NCBI GenBank assembly: GCA_018969885.1
Contig: JAGWXN010000021.1
Span: forward strand, 1 to 22,654
Length of the DNA stretch: 22,654 nt
Direction: 5' to 3'
Origin: Betaproteobacteria bacterium
GTDB taxonomy: Bacteria > Pseudomonadota > Gammaproteobacteria > Burkholderiales > Burkholderiaceae
The translations under genes were made by a program, and so were the position numbers. Of this stretch, positions 1 through 8,252 are shown piece after piece. The notes beneath the pieces were generated by a model. It worked only from the letters and a program-made list of their open reading frames with translations. It did not search any database and was not told the DNA's origin. Numbering within the stretch: position 1 is the stretch's first letter; every line of letters begins with the position of its first letter.

Positions 1-74
1 GTGGCCTCGCCTGTGGCCACCACCCGCTCGCCCAGCCAGGTGAGTGCGCGAGAGACAGCACCGGCAGGGTTCAT
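1..74 (-). CDS. mlaE: MlaE, lipid-asymmetry ABC transporter permease (N-terminal fragment)
   Basis: Only the first 24 codons lie in the window; the gene runs off the left edge. The reading begins MNPAGAVSRALTWLGERV, a short amphipathic N-terminus of the kind that precedes the first membrane segment of MlaE permeases. Its ATG shares four bases (ATGA) with the stop of mlaF, so the two are translationally coupled. The identity rests mainly on this coupling to mlaF and on the usual mlaF-mlaE order; the visible residues alone would not prove it. MlaE forms the inner-membrane channel of the MlaFEDB complex, which moves phospholipids between the inner membrane and the outer membrane. Confidence 0.7.
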   Translation of the reverse strand, partial: MNPAGAVSRALTWLGERVVATGEA

Positions 75-877
75 GACGGCAGCCCCAGGTCTTCGGCGAG
101 CGTTCGCCGGGTGGCGTGGTGAAACGCCACCGGCCCATCGATATCGCCATCAAGAAACTGCCGCACATTCGGGTCGTCGGACTCGCGCATGGCCTGCGGT
201 ACGCCGTGGGCAGCGATGCGACCCTGAGCAAGCAGGTACACATAATCGGCAATGGCAAAGGTGTCCTTGATGTCATGCGACACCAGAATGGAGGCACAAC
301 CGAGCGAGTCGGTGAGGCGCCGGATGAGCTGCGCCACCGTGGAGAGCGAAATCGGGTCAAGACCGGCAAAGGGCTCGTCGTACATGATGAGCGGAGGATC
401 GAGCGCAATGGCGCGTGCGAGCGCCACCCTGCGCGCCATTCCGCCAGACAGCTGGCTGGTGCGGTAATGGGAAACGCCTCGCAGCCCCACTGCATTCAGC
501 TTGAGAAGCACCAGATCGCGGATCATTTCCTCGGAAAGCGGGGTGTGCTCCCGGAGGGGAAAGGCGACGTTGTCAAACACCGAAAGATCGGTAAAGAGCG
601 CACCGAACTGATAGAGCATGCCCATACGGCGACGTACGGCGTAGAGCCCGTCACGGTCGAGTTGCCCGATCTCATGCCCCTCGAACCGGACCCGTCCCTC
701 CTGGGCGCGCAGGAGCCCCCCGATCAGACGAAGGATCGTGGTTTTACCTGAACCCGAGCCGCCGACAAGCGCAACGATGCTGCCACGACGTACCGAGAGG
801 CTGACGTCGTGCAGGATCGGGCGATCGCGGTAACCGAAGCGAACGTTGTCGAGCCGCAAAAGCTCGGTATCAGACAC
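71..877 (-). CDS. mlaF: MlaF, ATP-binding subunit of the Mla phospholipid transporter
   Basis: A 268-residue ABC ATPase that powers the MlaFEDB phospholipid transporter at the inner membrane. The P-loop GGSGSGKTT is at residues 39-47, the ABC signature LSGGMARR at about 143-150, Walker B LIMYDEP at 163-169 and the H-loop in LVSHD further on. LSGGMARRVALARAIALDP followed by MYDEPFAGLDPIS is typical of MlaF rather than of other ABC ATPases. I chose the GTG start at 877 because homology begins within a few residues (LLRLDNVRFGY); an in-frame ATG at 943 would add 22 residues unlike the family and would lie upstream of a -10-like TACAAT (914-909). No clear ribosome binding site precedes the GTG. 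The stop overlaps the mlaE start by four bases. The antiporter gene upstream on the same strand ends 93 bases earlier. Confidence 0.93.
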   Translation of the reverse strand: MSDTELLRLDNVRFGYRDRPILHDVSLSVRRGSIVALVGGSGSGKTTILRLIGGLLRAQEGRVRFEGHEIGQLDRDGLYAVRRRMGMLYQFGALFTDLSVFDNVAFPLREHTPLSEEMIRDLVLLKLNAVGLRGVSHYRTSQLSGGMARRVALARAIALDPPLIMYDEPFAGLDPISLSTVAQLIRRLTDSLGCASILVSHDIKDTFAIADYVYLLAQGRIAAHGVPQAMRESDDPNVRQFLDGDIDGPVAFHHATRRTLAEDLGLPS

Positions 878-908
878 GATGGAGGCGGTATTTGTAGGGG
901 AACCGAGT

Positions 909-914
909 ATTGTA
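909..914 (-). promoter_or_regulatory. Candidate -10 element for mlaF
   Basis: On the minus strand the hexamer TACAAT (5/6 to TATAAT) lies in the 93-base gap between the antiporter gene and mlaF and would start transcription about 25 bases ahead of the GTG. No good -35 hexamer is found 16-18 bases upstream, so this is a weak call. It would allow mla transcription independent of the antiporter gene. Confidence 0.3.
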
Positions 915-970
915 TCGCGGCAGGGGGAAGAAGCCCTCAACAAGGGGATTGGACGCCTGCCCGGTCCGGT

Positions 971-2974
971 TCAGGCGGGAGCCCGCTCGTTCATTTTCGC
1001 TTCTGTCGCTGCGATCCGGTCACGTCGACCCGACAGCACCACCACGTCGCCCGTCTCGAGCGACAGCGACAGCGGCGGATCAAGCGTGCGTGCTCGCGCT
1101 CGAACGACCGCAGTGGCTCGAACCCCCTCCTCAAGCATGGCACCGAGCGCGCTACCGGCCGCGAGCGTGTTCGCCAGCACCGGCACTGCGTGCAGATGCA
1201 GGTGGTCCGACTCCACTTCGTCGGCTTCGCGGTCGTCGGCGCCATGAAAAAACCCCTGCAGAAGCGCGTAGCGCCCCTCACGGACCGCGCGCATGCGACG
1301 ACGAACACGGGCCATCGGGACGCCGGCGAGCGCCATCGCATGGGAGGCAATCATCAGGCTGCCTTCGGCAATCTCCGGGATCACCTCGGTGGCACCGGCA
1401 TCACGCAGCCGCGCGATATCGGCCTCGTTAGCGGTACGGGCAATCACTGGCAGTTGGGGGGCGAGCTGCCGGATGGTGTTGAGAAGCTTCAATGCCTGCG
1501 GCAGATCATCAAAGGTGATGGCAAGCGCACGGGCACGATGAATGCCCGCCGCCTGGAGAAGCGCCGGGCGGCTTGCGTCCCCATAAACCACCGACTCGCC
1601 CGCCTCGGCCGCTTCGCGCACGCGGTCGGGATCGGTGTCGAGGGCGACATAGGGCACCTGCTCGGCCTCGAGCACATGCGCGAGGCTTTGCCCGCAGCGT
1701 CCGAAGCCGCAGACAATCACATGGTCGTGCCGACCCACGCTGCGGCTTGCCACGCGCTGGACCTCAAGCGAACGAAGCAGCCACTCCTCGCTCGACGCAC
1801 GAAGCGCGATCCGGTTGGCCTGCGAGATGAGGAGCGGACTCGCAAGAAGTGACAGCAGAATCGCGGCAAGCAGCGGCTGCATCGCCGCGTTCTCGAAAAG
1901 ACCGCCTTTGGAGGCCTGCGTCAGCAGCACAAAAGCGAACTCGCCGGTTTGCGCGAGCCAGAGACCGCAGCGAATCGCCACCCCTGCCGAGGCGCCGAAT
2001 GCGCGGACCAGCACCGCCACAATGGCGGCCTTCAGCGCGAGGAGGCCAAGCAGGATGACCAGCACCTGCTGCCAGTGAATGAACAGCGCCTGAGAATCGA
2101 GCCTGGCACCGATGGTGACGAAAAAGAGGCCAAGCAGCACATCCCGGAAAGGCTTGATGTCCTCTTCGACCTGGTAGCGAAATTCGGTTTCTGCAATCAG
2201 CATGCCGGCAACGAAGGCGCCGAGCTCCATCGACAGGCCCGCCTGTCGCGTGAGCCAGGCAAAAAACAGCGTGGCGAGCAGCACATTGAGCGTGAACAAC
2301 TCATGGGATCGGCTTTTCACCACCGCACCGAACCAGCCGCGCATCACCCGGGGACCGAACCGAAGCAAGAGCACCAGCAGGATCGCAGCCTTGAGCGCGG
2401 CAACCGCCAGCGCCGCAGCCAGGCCATCAGTGCCCTGCGACAGCGCGGGAATCACCACCAGCAGTGGGATCACCGCCAGGTCCTGGAACAAGAGGACGCT
2501 GAACACCCGCCGGCCGTGCTCGGTTTCAAGCTCACGCCGGTCCACCAGAAACTTGGTGACCAGCGCGGTGGAGGACATCGCCATCGCCGAGGCCACCACC
2601 AGGGCCACCCGCCAGTCGAGCCCGGGCAAGAGCCACTGCGCCCAGGCCGATGGCAGCAGCAGGAGCAGCGCCATCAGCACAAACGCCGTCAATCCGACTT
2701 GAGCGCCGCCAAGCCCGAACACAAAGCCGCGCATGGCCTTGAGCTTGGCAAAGTTGAACTCAAGGCCGAGCGAAAACATCAGAAACACCACGCCCAGCTC
2801 GGCCGCTGCATGCAGCGTGCCCTCGCCCTCGGCAAGCCCAGCGGCATGCGGGCCAATCAGGACTCCGACCGCAAGATAGGCGATGAGCGGCGGCACACCG
2901 AAACGACGCAGCGGCACGACGATGAGCGTGGCCGCGGCAAGCAGGATCAGGGCAAGTTCGAGACCGGAGAGCAT
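971..2974 (-). CDS. Kef-type monovalent cation:proton antiporter (CPA2 family)
   Basis: A 667-residue inner-membrane antiporter. Residues 1-390 form a Na+/H+-exchanger domain of about 12 hydrophobic segments, with FQDLAVIP at 163-170, where CPA2 antiporters carry the ion-binding aspartate (here D165), and SLGLEF at 68-73. Residues 417-535 are an RCK/TrkA-N nucleotide-binding domain (HVIVCGFGRCGQSL, GxGxxG at 423-428). A TrkA-C-like domain fills about 590-655. This order (exchanger, RCK-N, RCK-C) matches KefB/KefC/YbaL proteins, which exchange K+ or Na+ for H+ and are gated by ligands on the RCK domain. Whether it is glutathione-gated like true KefB/C cannot be told. I chose the ATG at 2974 because MLSGLELALILLAAATL is the natural first membrane segment; the frame stays open to 3175, but that part is antisense to kdsD. 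It diverges from kdsD with only nine bases between start codons. Confidence 0.9.
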   Translation of the reverse strand: MLSGLELALILLAAATLIVVPLRRFGVPPLIAYLAVGVLIGPHAAGLAEGEGTLHAAAELGVVFLMFSLGLEFNFAKLKAMRGFVFGLGGAQVGLTAFVLMALLLLLPSAWAQWLLPGLDWRVALVVASAMAMSSTALVTKFLVDRRELETEHGRRVFSVLLFQDLAVIPLLVVIPALSQGTDGLAAALAVAALKAAILLVLLLRFGPRVMRGWFGAVVKSRSHELFTLNVLLATLFFAWLTRQAGLSMELGAFVAGMLIAETEFRYQVEEDIKPFRDVLLGLFFVTIGARLDSQALFIHWQQVLVILLGLLALKAAIVAVLVRAFGASAGVAIRCGLWLAQTGEFAFVLLTQASKGGLFENAAMQPLLAAILLSLLASPLLISQANRIALRASSEEWLLRSLEVQRVASRSVGRHDHVIVCGFGRCGQSLAHVLEAEQVPYVALDTDPDRVREAAEAGESVVYGDASRPALLQAAGIHRARALAITFDDLPQALKLLNTIRQLAPQLPVIARTANEADIARLRDAGATEVIPEIAEGSLMIASHAMALAGVPMARVRRRMRAVREGRYALLQGFFHGADDREADEVESDHLHLHAVPVLANTLAAGSALGAMLEEGVRATAVVRARARTLDPPLSLSLETGDVVVLSGRRDRIAATEAKMNERAPA

Positions 2975-2979
2975 ATACT
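2974..2979 (+). promoter_or_regulatory. Candidate -10 element for kdsD (LPS operon)
   Basis: TATACT (5/6 to TATAAT) would start transcription at about 2985-2987, on the GTG start codons themselves. It overlaps the antiporter start codon on the other strand. No convincing -35 hexamer lies 16-18 bases upstream, so the call rests on the -10 and its position. Confidence 0.35.
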
Positions 2980-2983
2980 CGGC

Positions 2984-3979
2984 GTGGTGAATTCCCGATC
3001 CATTGTAGCCAGCGCCGATCGTCTGATCCTGCGCGCGGTCGAAGTGCTTCGCATTGAGGCCGAAGCGGTCGATGCGCTGTCGCAGCGAATCGGCACGCCT
3101 TTTGTCGAGGCGTGTCAGATGATCCTCGCCTGTTCCGGCCGGGTCGTGGTGAGCGGAATCGGCAAGTCGGGCCATGTGGCAAGAAAAATCGCCGCAACGC
3201 TTGCATCAACGGGCACACCGGCTTTTTTCCTCCACCCGGCCGAAGCCAGCCACGGCGATCTCGGCATGGTGACGCAGGATGACGTGCTGGTGGCGGTCTC
3301 CAACTCCGGGGCCACCGAAGAGCTCGCCCGCATCATGCCGATCGCGCGCCGACAGGGCACGCGTCTGATCGCCATCACGGGGCGCGTCGACTCGCCGCTC
3401 GCAAAGCTCGCTGATGTGCATCTCGATGCCGCGGTTGATCGCGAGGCCTGCCCCCTGAATCTTGCACCCACTGCCAGCACCACCGCAGCGCTTGCCCTGG
3501 GCGACGCCCTGGCCGTTGCGCTTCTCGATGCGCGTGGCTTCGGGCCTGATGACTTTGCCCGCTCACACCCGGGCGGCGCCCTTGGCCGAAAGCTCCTCAC
3601 GCTGGTCGATGACGTGATGCGCCGGGATCCCGCCCTGCCCAGGGTGCAACTCGGCGCGCGGCTTACCGAGGCCATCCTTGAGGTCACCCGCAAGCGCATG
3701 GGCATGACTGCAGTCGAACGCCCCGATGGCACGCTCGTGGGCGTCTTCACCGACGGCGATCTGCGTCGGGTGCTCGAGCGCGGTGCCGACATCCAGTCCA
3801 TGCGGATCGACGAAGCGATGACACCGGGCGCGGTCACCATCGGCCCGCAGGCGCTTGCCGCAGAGGCCGTGCGCCTGATGGACGAGCGGCGAATCAGCGC
3901 GCTGCCCGTCACCGACACCCATCACCGGATGGTGGGCGCAATCCACATTCACGACCTTTTGTCGGCCAAGGTTTTCTGA
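2984..3979 (+). CDS. kdsD: Arabinose-5-phosphate isomerase KdsD
   Basis: Converts D-ribulose 5-phosphate to D-arabinose 5-phosphate, the first step of Kdo synthesis for LPS. The protein has 331 residues (E. coli KdsD 328): a SIS domain at about 40-190 followed by two CBS domains (about 210-270 and 278-331). Residues matching the E. coli active site are K61 (GIGKSGH), E112/E113 (GATEEL), E154 and H195 (SHPGG). Two adjacent GTG codons (2984 and 2987) are the only sensible starts: homology begins just after them and no ATG is available. There is no well-spaced Shine-Dalgarno; GGAGAG at 2965-2970 is 13-16 bases away. A -10-like TATACT ends four to seven bases before the GTGs, which suggests a leaderless or near-leaderless transcript. 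The frame stays open far upstream, antisense to the antiporter, but that part is not coding. The stop overlaps the kdsC ATG by one base. Confidence 0.93.
   Translation: MVNSRSIVASADRLILRAVEVLRIEAEAVDALSQRIGTPFVEACQMILACSGRVVVSGIGKSGHVARKIAATLASTGTPAFFLHPAEASHGDLGMVTQDDVLVAVSNSGATEELARIMPIARRQGTRLIAITGRVDSPLAKLADVHLDAAVDREACPLNLAPTASTTAALALGDALAVALLDARGFGPDDFARSHPGGALGRKLLTLVDDVMRRDPALPRVQLGARLTEAILEVTRKRMGMTAVERPDGTLVGVFTDGDLRRVLERGADIQSMRIDEAMTPGAVTIGPQALAAEAVRLMDERRISALPVTDTHHRMVGAIHIHDLLSAKVF
3002..3007 (-). promoter_or_regulatory. Candidate -10 element for the antiporter gene
   Basis: The minus-strand hexamer TACAAT lies inside the first codons of kdsD and would give a leader of about 20 bases before the antiporter ATG at 2974. 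The -35 region is poor. It is listed because any antiporter promoter must lie inside kdsD. Confidence 0.25.
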
Positions 3980-4536
3980 TGGCGGCAATCCTCTCCGATG
4001 CCAGGGCCCGAGCGGCGGCCATCCATGCGCTTGCGCTCGATGTGGATGGCACGCTCACCGACGGTCGGATCTACATCGGCCCGCAGGGCGAAGCCATGAA
4101 GGCGTTCAGCGTCCGCGACGGTTTTGGTCTCACCCTGCTTCGCGAAGCGGGACTGCGACTCGCCATCATCACGGCGCGCCGCTCGGCGATCGTGGAACAG
4201 CGCGCAGCCGAGCTTGGCATCACCACGGTGATACAGGGCGCGCGCGACAAGCTCGCGGCGCTCGATTCGCTCTGCGCAGAACTGGGTCTTGCGCGCAACC
4301 AGGTGGGCTTCGCGGGCGATGACTGGACCGACCTCCCTGCGATGATGGCAGCCGGATTCGCTGCCGCGGTGGCCGATGCCGAACCGGCGGTTCGCGCCCG
4401 CGCGCACTGGGTGTCAACCCGCCCGGGCGGCGCTGGGGCGATTCGTGATCTGGCCGAATTCATTCTCGACAGTCGCGGTGCGCTCGAGGCCGCGCTGTCT
4501 CGGCGAACGGGGTCAGGCGCCCCCCACCCGGTATGA
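3979..4536 (+). CDS. kdsC: 3-deoxy-D-manno-octulosonate 8-phosphate phosphatase KdsC
   Basis: Cytoplasmic HAD-family phosphatase that removes phosphate from Kdo 8-phosphate, two steps after KdsD. It has 185 residues, normal for the family. The nucleophile motif DVDGTLTD is at residues 21-28 (D21 nucleophile, D23 acid/base), ITARR at 64-68 carries the motif II threonine, K91 is the likely motif III lysine, and GDDWTDLP at 113-120 supplies the Mg2+-binding aspartates. It belongs to the small C0 type of HAD enzyme without a large cap, which acts as a tetramer. The ATG overlaps the kdsD stop (TGATG) and its own stop overlaps the lptC ATG (ATGA), so it sits in the middle of a coupled operon. Confidence 0.95.
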   Translation: MAAILSDARARAAAIHALALDVDGTLTDGRIYIGPQGEAMKAFSVRDGFGLTLLREAGLRLAIITARRSAIVEQRAAELGITTVIQGARDKLAALDSLCAELGLARNQVGFAGDDWTDLPAMMAAGFAAAVADAEPAVRARAHWVSTRPGGAGAIRDLAEFILDSRGALEAALSRRTGSGAPHPV

Positions 4537-5129
4537 ATCCGCGCTTTTACGACCGGCTGGCGGCGGCGGTATCGATCGGGCTGTTGCTCACGCTCGCAGC
4601 CGGCTCCTACTACCTGTCCGAAATCGCCCAGCGCTTTGTGATGCCCGGTCTCGTGCAGGACACCGCCGACATCGCCGATGCCTTTGGCGAGAATGTGCTG
4701 CTGCTGCGCCTGAACGATCGGGGCGAGCCCGCTTTCAGGATGAGTGCCGATCGCATGGAGCACTTCCGCCGCTCGGACACCACCCGGTATACCCGACCCA
4801 CCATGGTCTCGCTTGATCCCGCGCAGCCTCGCGTGACCGTCACCGCGCTTCGCGGGCAGTCGGTGCGTGAAAGCCAGGAGACCATTCTTGAAGGGTCGGT
4901 GCAGCTTGACCGGCCCGGAACCGCCATCGATCCCCCCATGCAGATCCGAACGGAATTCGCCAGGGTATTTTCCGACCGCGAGGTTGCGATCACTGATCGT
5001 CCGGTGGTGGTCACCCGTGGCCAGTCAACCTTGACCGGTACCGGTATGGAATTCAATAATCGCGCCCGAACGCTGCGCGTCGATTCTGAGGCCCGGGGCG
5101 TCTGGGTGTCCGAGCGGCGCAACCCCTGA
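4533..5129 (+). CDS. lptC: LPS export protein LptC
   Basis: A bitopic inner-membrane protein that passes LPS from the LptB2FG extractor to LptA in the periplasm. The 198-residue product has a short cytoplasmic N-terminus, one membrane segment at about 10-27, and a periplasmic beta-jellyroll region containing the LptC-type stretches EPAFRMSADRMEHF and RTEFARVFSDREVAITDRPV. The family is poorly conserved in sequence, so the call also relies on position: the ATG overlaps the kdsC stop by four bases, and lptA and lptB follow. There is no Shine-Dalgarno, which fits translational coupling. Confidence 0.9.
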   Translation: MNPRFYDRLAAAVSIGLLLTLAAGSYYLSEIAQRFVMPGLVQDTADIADAFGENVLLLRLNDRGEPAFRMSADRMEHFRRSDTTRYTRPTMVSLDPAQPRVTVTALRGQSVRESQETILEGSVQLDRPGTAIDPPMQIRTEFARVFSDREVAITDRPVVVTRGQSTLTGTGMEFNNRARTLRVDSEARGVWVSERRNP

Positions 5130-5142
5130 GCCCTTTCAACGC

Positions 5143-5883
5143 GTGCACAACCTTCCTCATCGCCTTCGTTCAGTCCTCGCGCGCCACGCCTCGGTCGGCC
5201 CGGGTCTCAGGCTGCGCCAGATGGGTACGCTGCTCGCGACCGCACTGCTCGCGCTGCCCACGAGCGCGCACGCCGAGAAGGCCGACCGCGACAAGCCGGT
5301 CCAGATCGAATCTGACCGGATGGAATATGACGACGCGCGTCGCATCAGTACATTCATCGGTCGCGTCATCCTCACCAAAGGCACCATCGTGATCCGCTCC
5401 GATCGAATGGTCGTGCGTGAAGACACCGAGGGCTTTCAATACGGCCGCGCCGAGGGACAGCCCGCGAGTTTCCGGCAAAAGCGGGAGGCCCTTGAAGAGT
5501 TCGTCGAGGGCTACGGCCTGGTGATTGACTATGACGGCAAAGCCGAGACGGTCACGCTCACCAGCCAGGCCTCCCTGCGCCGGCTCGAGCGCGAGCAGGT
5601 GCAAGACGAAGTGCACGGTGCGCGGATCATCTATCAGAGCAGCGCCGAGTTTTACACGGTCGAGGGCCGCGCCCCGGGCGCGCTCGGCAGCGACCGCGTC
5701 CGCATGGTGATCCAGCCACGGCGCAGCGGCAGCCCGGATCCGGGCGGTAGCGCGGCACCCGTCACGCCCGCCGCCGGATCGCCCACCTCCGGCGCGCGGT
5801 CAGCAACGGGCGGCGCGGCGAACGCGCCACCCGCCCTGCTGCGCCCGGCCGAGTCGCTGGGCACGACGCAGCCCGGACGCTGA
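5143..5883 (+). CDS. lptA: LPS transport periplasmic protein LptA
   Basis: Forms the periplasmic beta-jellyroll bridge that carries LPS between LptC and LptD. From the GTG at 5143 the product is 246 residues. The signal peptide is residues 27-44 (MGTLLATALLALPTSAHA, probable cleavage before EKADRD), preceded by an arginine-rich stretch. The OstA/LptA domain covers about 50-190 (PVQIESDRMEYDD, TFIGRVILTKGTIVIRSDRM). Residues 193-246 form a Gly/Pro/Ala/Ser-rich tail without parallel in the 185-residue E. coli protein. The start is uncertain: neither the GTG at 5143 nor the ATG at 5221 has a good ribosome binding site. The GTG leaves a 13-base gap after lptC and keeps positive charges before the hydrophobic core, so I prefer it. 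Confidence 0.88.
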   Translation: MHNLPHRLRSVLARHASVGPGLRLRQMGTLLATALLALPTSAHAEKADRDKPVQIESDRMEYDDARRISTFIGRVILTKGTIVIRSDRMVVREDTEGFQYGRAEGQPASFRQKREALEEFVEGYGLVIDYDGKAETVTLTSQASLRRLEREQVQDEVHGARIIYQSSAEFYTVEGRAPGALGSDRVRMVIQPRRSGSPDPGGSAAPVTPAAGSPTSGARSATGGAANAPPALLRPAESLGTTQPGR

Positions 5884-5891
5884 GCCGCACG

Positions 5892-6650
5892 GTGAGCGCA
5901 GCGCCTAGCACCAGTCGGCTCATTGCCACCCAGCTGATGAAGGCCTATCACGGGCGCAAGGTCGTCCGCGATGTGTCGGTTGAGGTCGCAAGCGGTCAGG
6001 TGGTGGGACTTCTGGGGCCCAATGGCGCCGGCAAAACCACCTGTTTCTACATGATCGTGGGCCTGGTGCCATGCGATGGCGGCAGCATCACGCTAGATGA
6101 CCAGCCCATCGGGCGGCTGCCCATCCATCGCCGCGCCCGTCTCGGGCTTGCCTACCTGCCGCAGGAAGCATCGGTGTTTCGCAAGCTCACCGTCGAGGAG
6201 AACATCACCGCAGTGCTGGAGCTGCAACGTGATGCTGCCGGCGCGCCACTCGAAAAAGCCGAGATCCGTGAGCGGCTCGATCGGCTGATCGATGAGCTGC
6301 AGATCGGCCACATTCGTTCCAATCCGGCGCTCTCGCTCTCGGGCGGCGAGCGCCGTCGGGTGGAGATCGCCCGGGCCTTGGCGAACTCCCCCCGGTTTAT
6401 CCTGCTGGACGAGCCGTTTGCCGGCGTCGACCCGATTGCGGTCCTCGAGATCCAGCGGATTGTCCGGTTTCTCAAGGATCGTGGCATCGGAGTGTTGATC
6501 ACAGACCACAACGTTCGAGAAACGCTTGGCATCTGCGACAGGGCTTATATCATTAGGGATGGTACCGTTCTTGCTTTCGGCCGGCCCGATGAAGTCGTTG
6601 AAAATGACGACGTGCGGCGCTACTACCTCGGTGAACATTTTTCGATGTAG
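5892..6650 (+). CDS. lptB: LPS export ABC transporter ATPase LptB
   Basis: Cytoplasmic ATPase of the LptB2FG complex that pulls LPS out of the inner membrane. It has 252 residues. The P-loop GPNGAGKTT is at 42-50, the Q-loop at YLPQEASVFRKLT (Q91), the signature LSGGERRRVEIARAL at 149-163, Walker B FILLDEPFAGVDPIAV at 169-184 and the switch histidine in TDHNVRETL at H206. YLPQEASVFRKLTVEENI and ITDHNVRETLGICDRAYI are typical LptB stretches and separate it from other ABC ATPases. It starts with GTG eight bases after the lptA stop. lptF and lptG, the partner permeases, are not in the window. Confidence 0.96.
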   Translation: MSAAPSTSRLIATQLMKAYHGRKVVRDVSVEVASGQVVGLLGPNGAGKTTCFYMIVGLVPCDGGSITLDDQPIGRLPIHRRARLGLAYLPQEASVFRKLTVEENITAVLELQRDAAGAPLEKAEIRERLDRLIDELQIGHIRSNPALSLSGGERRRVEIARALANSPRFILLDEPFAGVDPIAVLEIQRIVRFLKDRGIGVLITDHNVRETLGICDRAYIIRDGTVLAFGRPDEVVENDDVRRYYLGEHFSM

Positions 6651-6686
6651 CGCGGCCGCGGGTGGGCTGCGCAAAACCAGGCCCTG

Positions 6687-8183
6687 ATGAAAACCGCTCT
6701 CCAGTTCAAGCTTAGCCAGCAGCTCGCCCTCACCCCGCAGCTTCAGCAGTCTATCCGGCTGCTGCAGCTCTCCACGCTCGAGCTGAATCAGGAGATCGAG
6801 CAGATGCTGGCCGAGAACCCGCTGCTTGAACGCGATGACGACCCGCTCGGCGAGTGCGTGAGCATCTCGGCAAACGGCACGCTTGATCCACCGCTGCCGC
6901 AGGGTCTCGCTGATCTGGGCGGAACGCCCGCCGAAACCGCCCAGCGCAATGACGAGAGCGATCGAGAGGCTGACACCGACTCGAGCGGCAGCAACTCGGA
7001 TGGCGATGACGCGCCGGCCGACTGGGGACACGACAGTGGCTCGCGCTCGCAAAACGATGACGACGATGAGCGCGAATACCCGCAGCTGGCGGGCGCCGGG
7101 GTCTCGCTGGTTGAGCACCTGCGCGAGCAGCTTTCCGCCACCCGCCTCGAACGCCGCGACCGCGCGCTGATCGAGCTCCTGATCGACGAACTGGATCGCG
7201 ACGGCATGCTCAACACGAGCCTGGACGAATTCCGCGAGGCGCTGCCCGCCGAGCTCGAGATCGATCCGGACGAAGTGGCGGCCGCGCTCAAGCTCTTGCA
7301 GAGCTTTGACCCGCCGGGCGTCGCCGCACGCAACCTCCGGGAATGTCTGCTGCTGCAGCTTGCCCAGACCGGCCATGACGACCCGGAGGTCATGGCAATT
7401 GCCCGGGCGATCGTGGTCGACCACCTGGAGCTGCTCGCAGCGCGCGACTTTGTTCGGTTGCGGCGAGTGTTGCAGTGCGACGAAGACAGCCTGCGGCAGG
7501 CGCACACACTGATCCGCAGCCTGGAGCCGCGGCCAGGCGCCCGCTTCGGGTCGGATGACGCTGGCTATGTGGTGCCCGATGTCATCGTTCGACGCACACG
7601 GGCCGGCTGGACCGCGGTGCTCAACCCCGATGTGATGCCCAAGCTGCGGGTCAACGACATGTACGCCGACATCCTGCGCCGTAATCGCGGCAGCGCCTCG
7701 GGCAACCTGTCCGGCCCGCTCCAGGAGGCCCGCTGGATGATCAAGAACATCGCCCAGCGTTTTGACACCATCCTCAGGGTCTCGCAGGCGATCGTGGAGC
7801 GCCAGCGCGGCTTCTTCTCACACGGTGCAGTGGCCATGCGCCCGTTGGTTCTCAGGGAAATTGCCGATACCCTGGATTTACATGAATCCACGATTTCACG
7901 GGTCACTACGCAGAAGTACATGCTCACACCGCATGGCACATTCGAGCTCAAATACTTCTTCGGAAGCCATGTCGCCACCGACACCGGGGGCGCTGCATCC
8001 AGCACCGCAATCCGGGCGTTGATCAAGCAGCTGATCGGCGCCGAAGATGCTCGCCGTCCGCTCTCCGACAGCCAGATCGCCGACATGCTGGGCGAGCAGG
8101 GGATCGTCGTGGCCCGCCGCACCGTCGCCAAATACCGTGAGTCGTTACGCATCGCGCCAGTCGCCCAGCGGAAATCGCTCTGA
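6687..8183 (+). CDS. rpoN: RNA polymerase sigma-54 factor RpoN
   Basis: Alternative sigma factor that reads -24/-12 promoters and depends on AAA+ activators. It has 498 residues, normal for betaproteobacteria. Region I (1-50) is rich in Gln and Leu ([20 protein letters not shown]), region II (about 85-125) is strongly acidic (runs of Asp/Glu/Ser), then come the core-binding region and the C-terminal DNA-binding region with a helix-turn-helix ([18 protein letters not shown]). The RpoN box [10 protein letters not shown] is at 476-485. It lies 36 bases after lptB on the same strand, the same arrangement as in E. coli. In most relatives hpf follows; here it does not. Confidence 0.97.
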   Translation: MKTALQFKLSQQLALTPQLQQSIRLLQLSTLELNQEIEQMLAENPLLERDDDPLGECVSISANGTLDPPLPQGLADLGGTPAETAQRNDESDREADTDSSGSNSDGDDAPADWGHDSGSRSQNDDDDEREYPQLAGAGVSLVEHLREQLSATRLERRDRALIELLIDELDRDGMLNTSLDEFREALPAELEIDPDEVAAALKLLQSFDPPGVAARNLRECLLLQLAQTGHDDPEVMAIARAIVVDHLELLAARDFVRLRRVLQCDEDSLRQAHTLIRSLEPRPGARFGSDDAGYVVPDVIVRRTRAGWTAVLNPDVMPKLRVNDMYADILRRNRGSASGNLSGPLQEARWMIKNIAQRFDTILRVSQAIVERQRGFFSHGAVAMRPLVLREIADTLDLHESTISRVTTQKYMLTPHGTFELKYFFGSHVATDTGGAASSTAIRALIKQLIGAEDARRPLSDSQIADMLGEQGIVVARRTVAKYRESLRIAPVAQRKSL

Positions 8184-8252
8184 TCCTGGCCCGGCGGGGT
8201 TGGGCGTGATTGTTGGTCCAGTACAACGCAGGGTGTCCGCCCCTTCGTTGGC

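Noticed and set aside
809..1852. Plus-strand open frame of 347 codons
   Set aside because: It is antisense to mlaF and to the antiporter's RCK region; no ribosome binding site and no recognisable domain.
1949..2983. Plus-strand open frame continuous with kdsD for about 345 codons upstream
   Set aside because: It is antisense to the antiporter's conserved domains, has low-complexity His/Arg/Gln-rich composition, and KdsD homology begins just after the GTG codons at 2984-2987. It is an artefact of high GC.
6093..7505. Minus-strand open frame of 470 codons under lptB and rpoN
   Set aside because: It lies opposite two well-conserved genes and its product resembles no known family.
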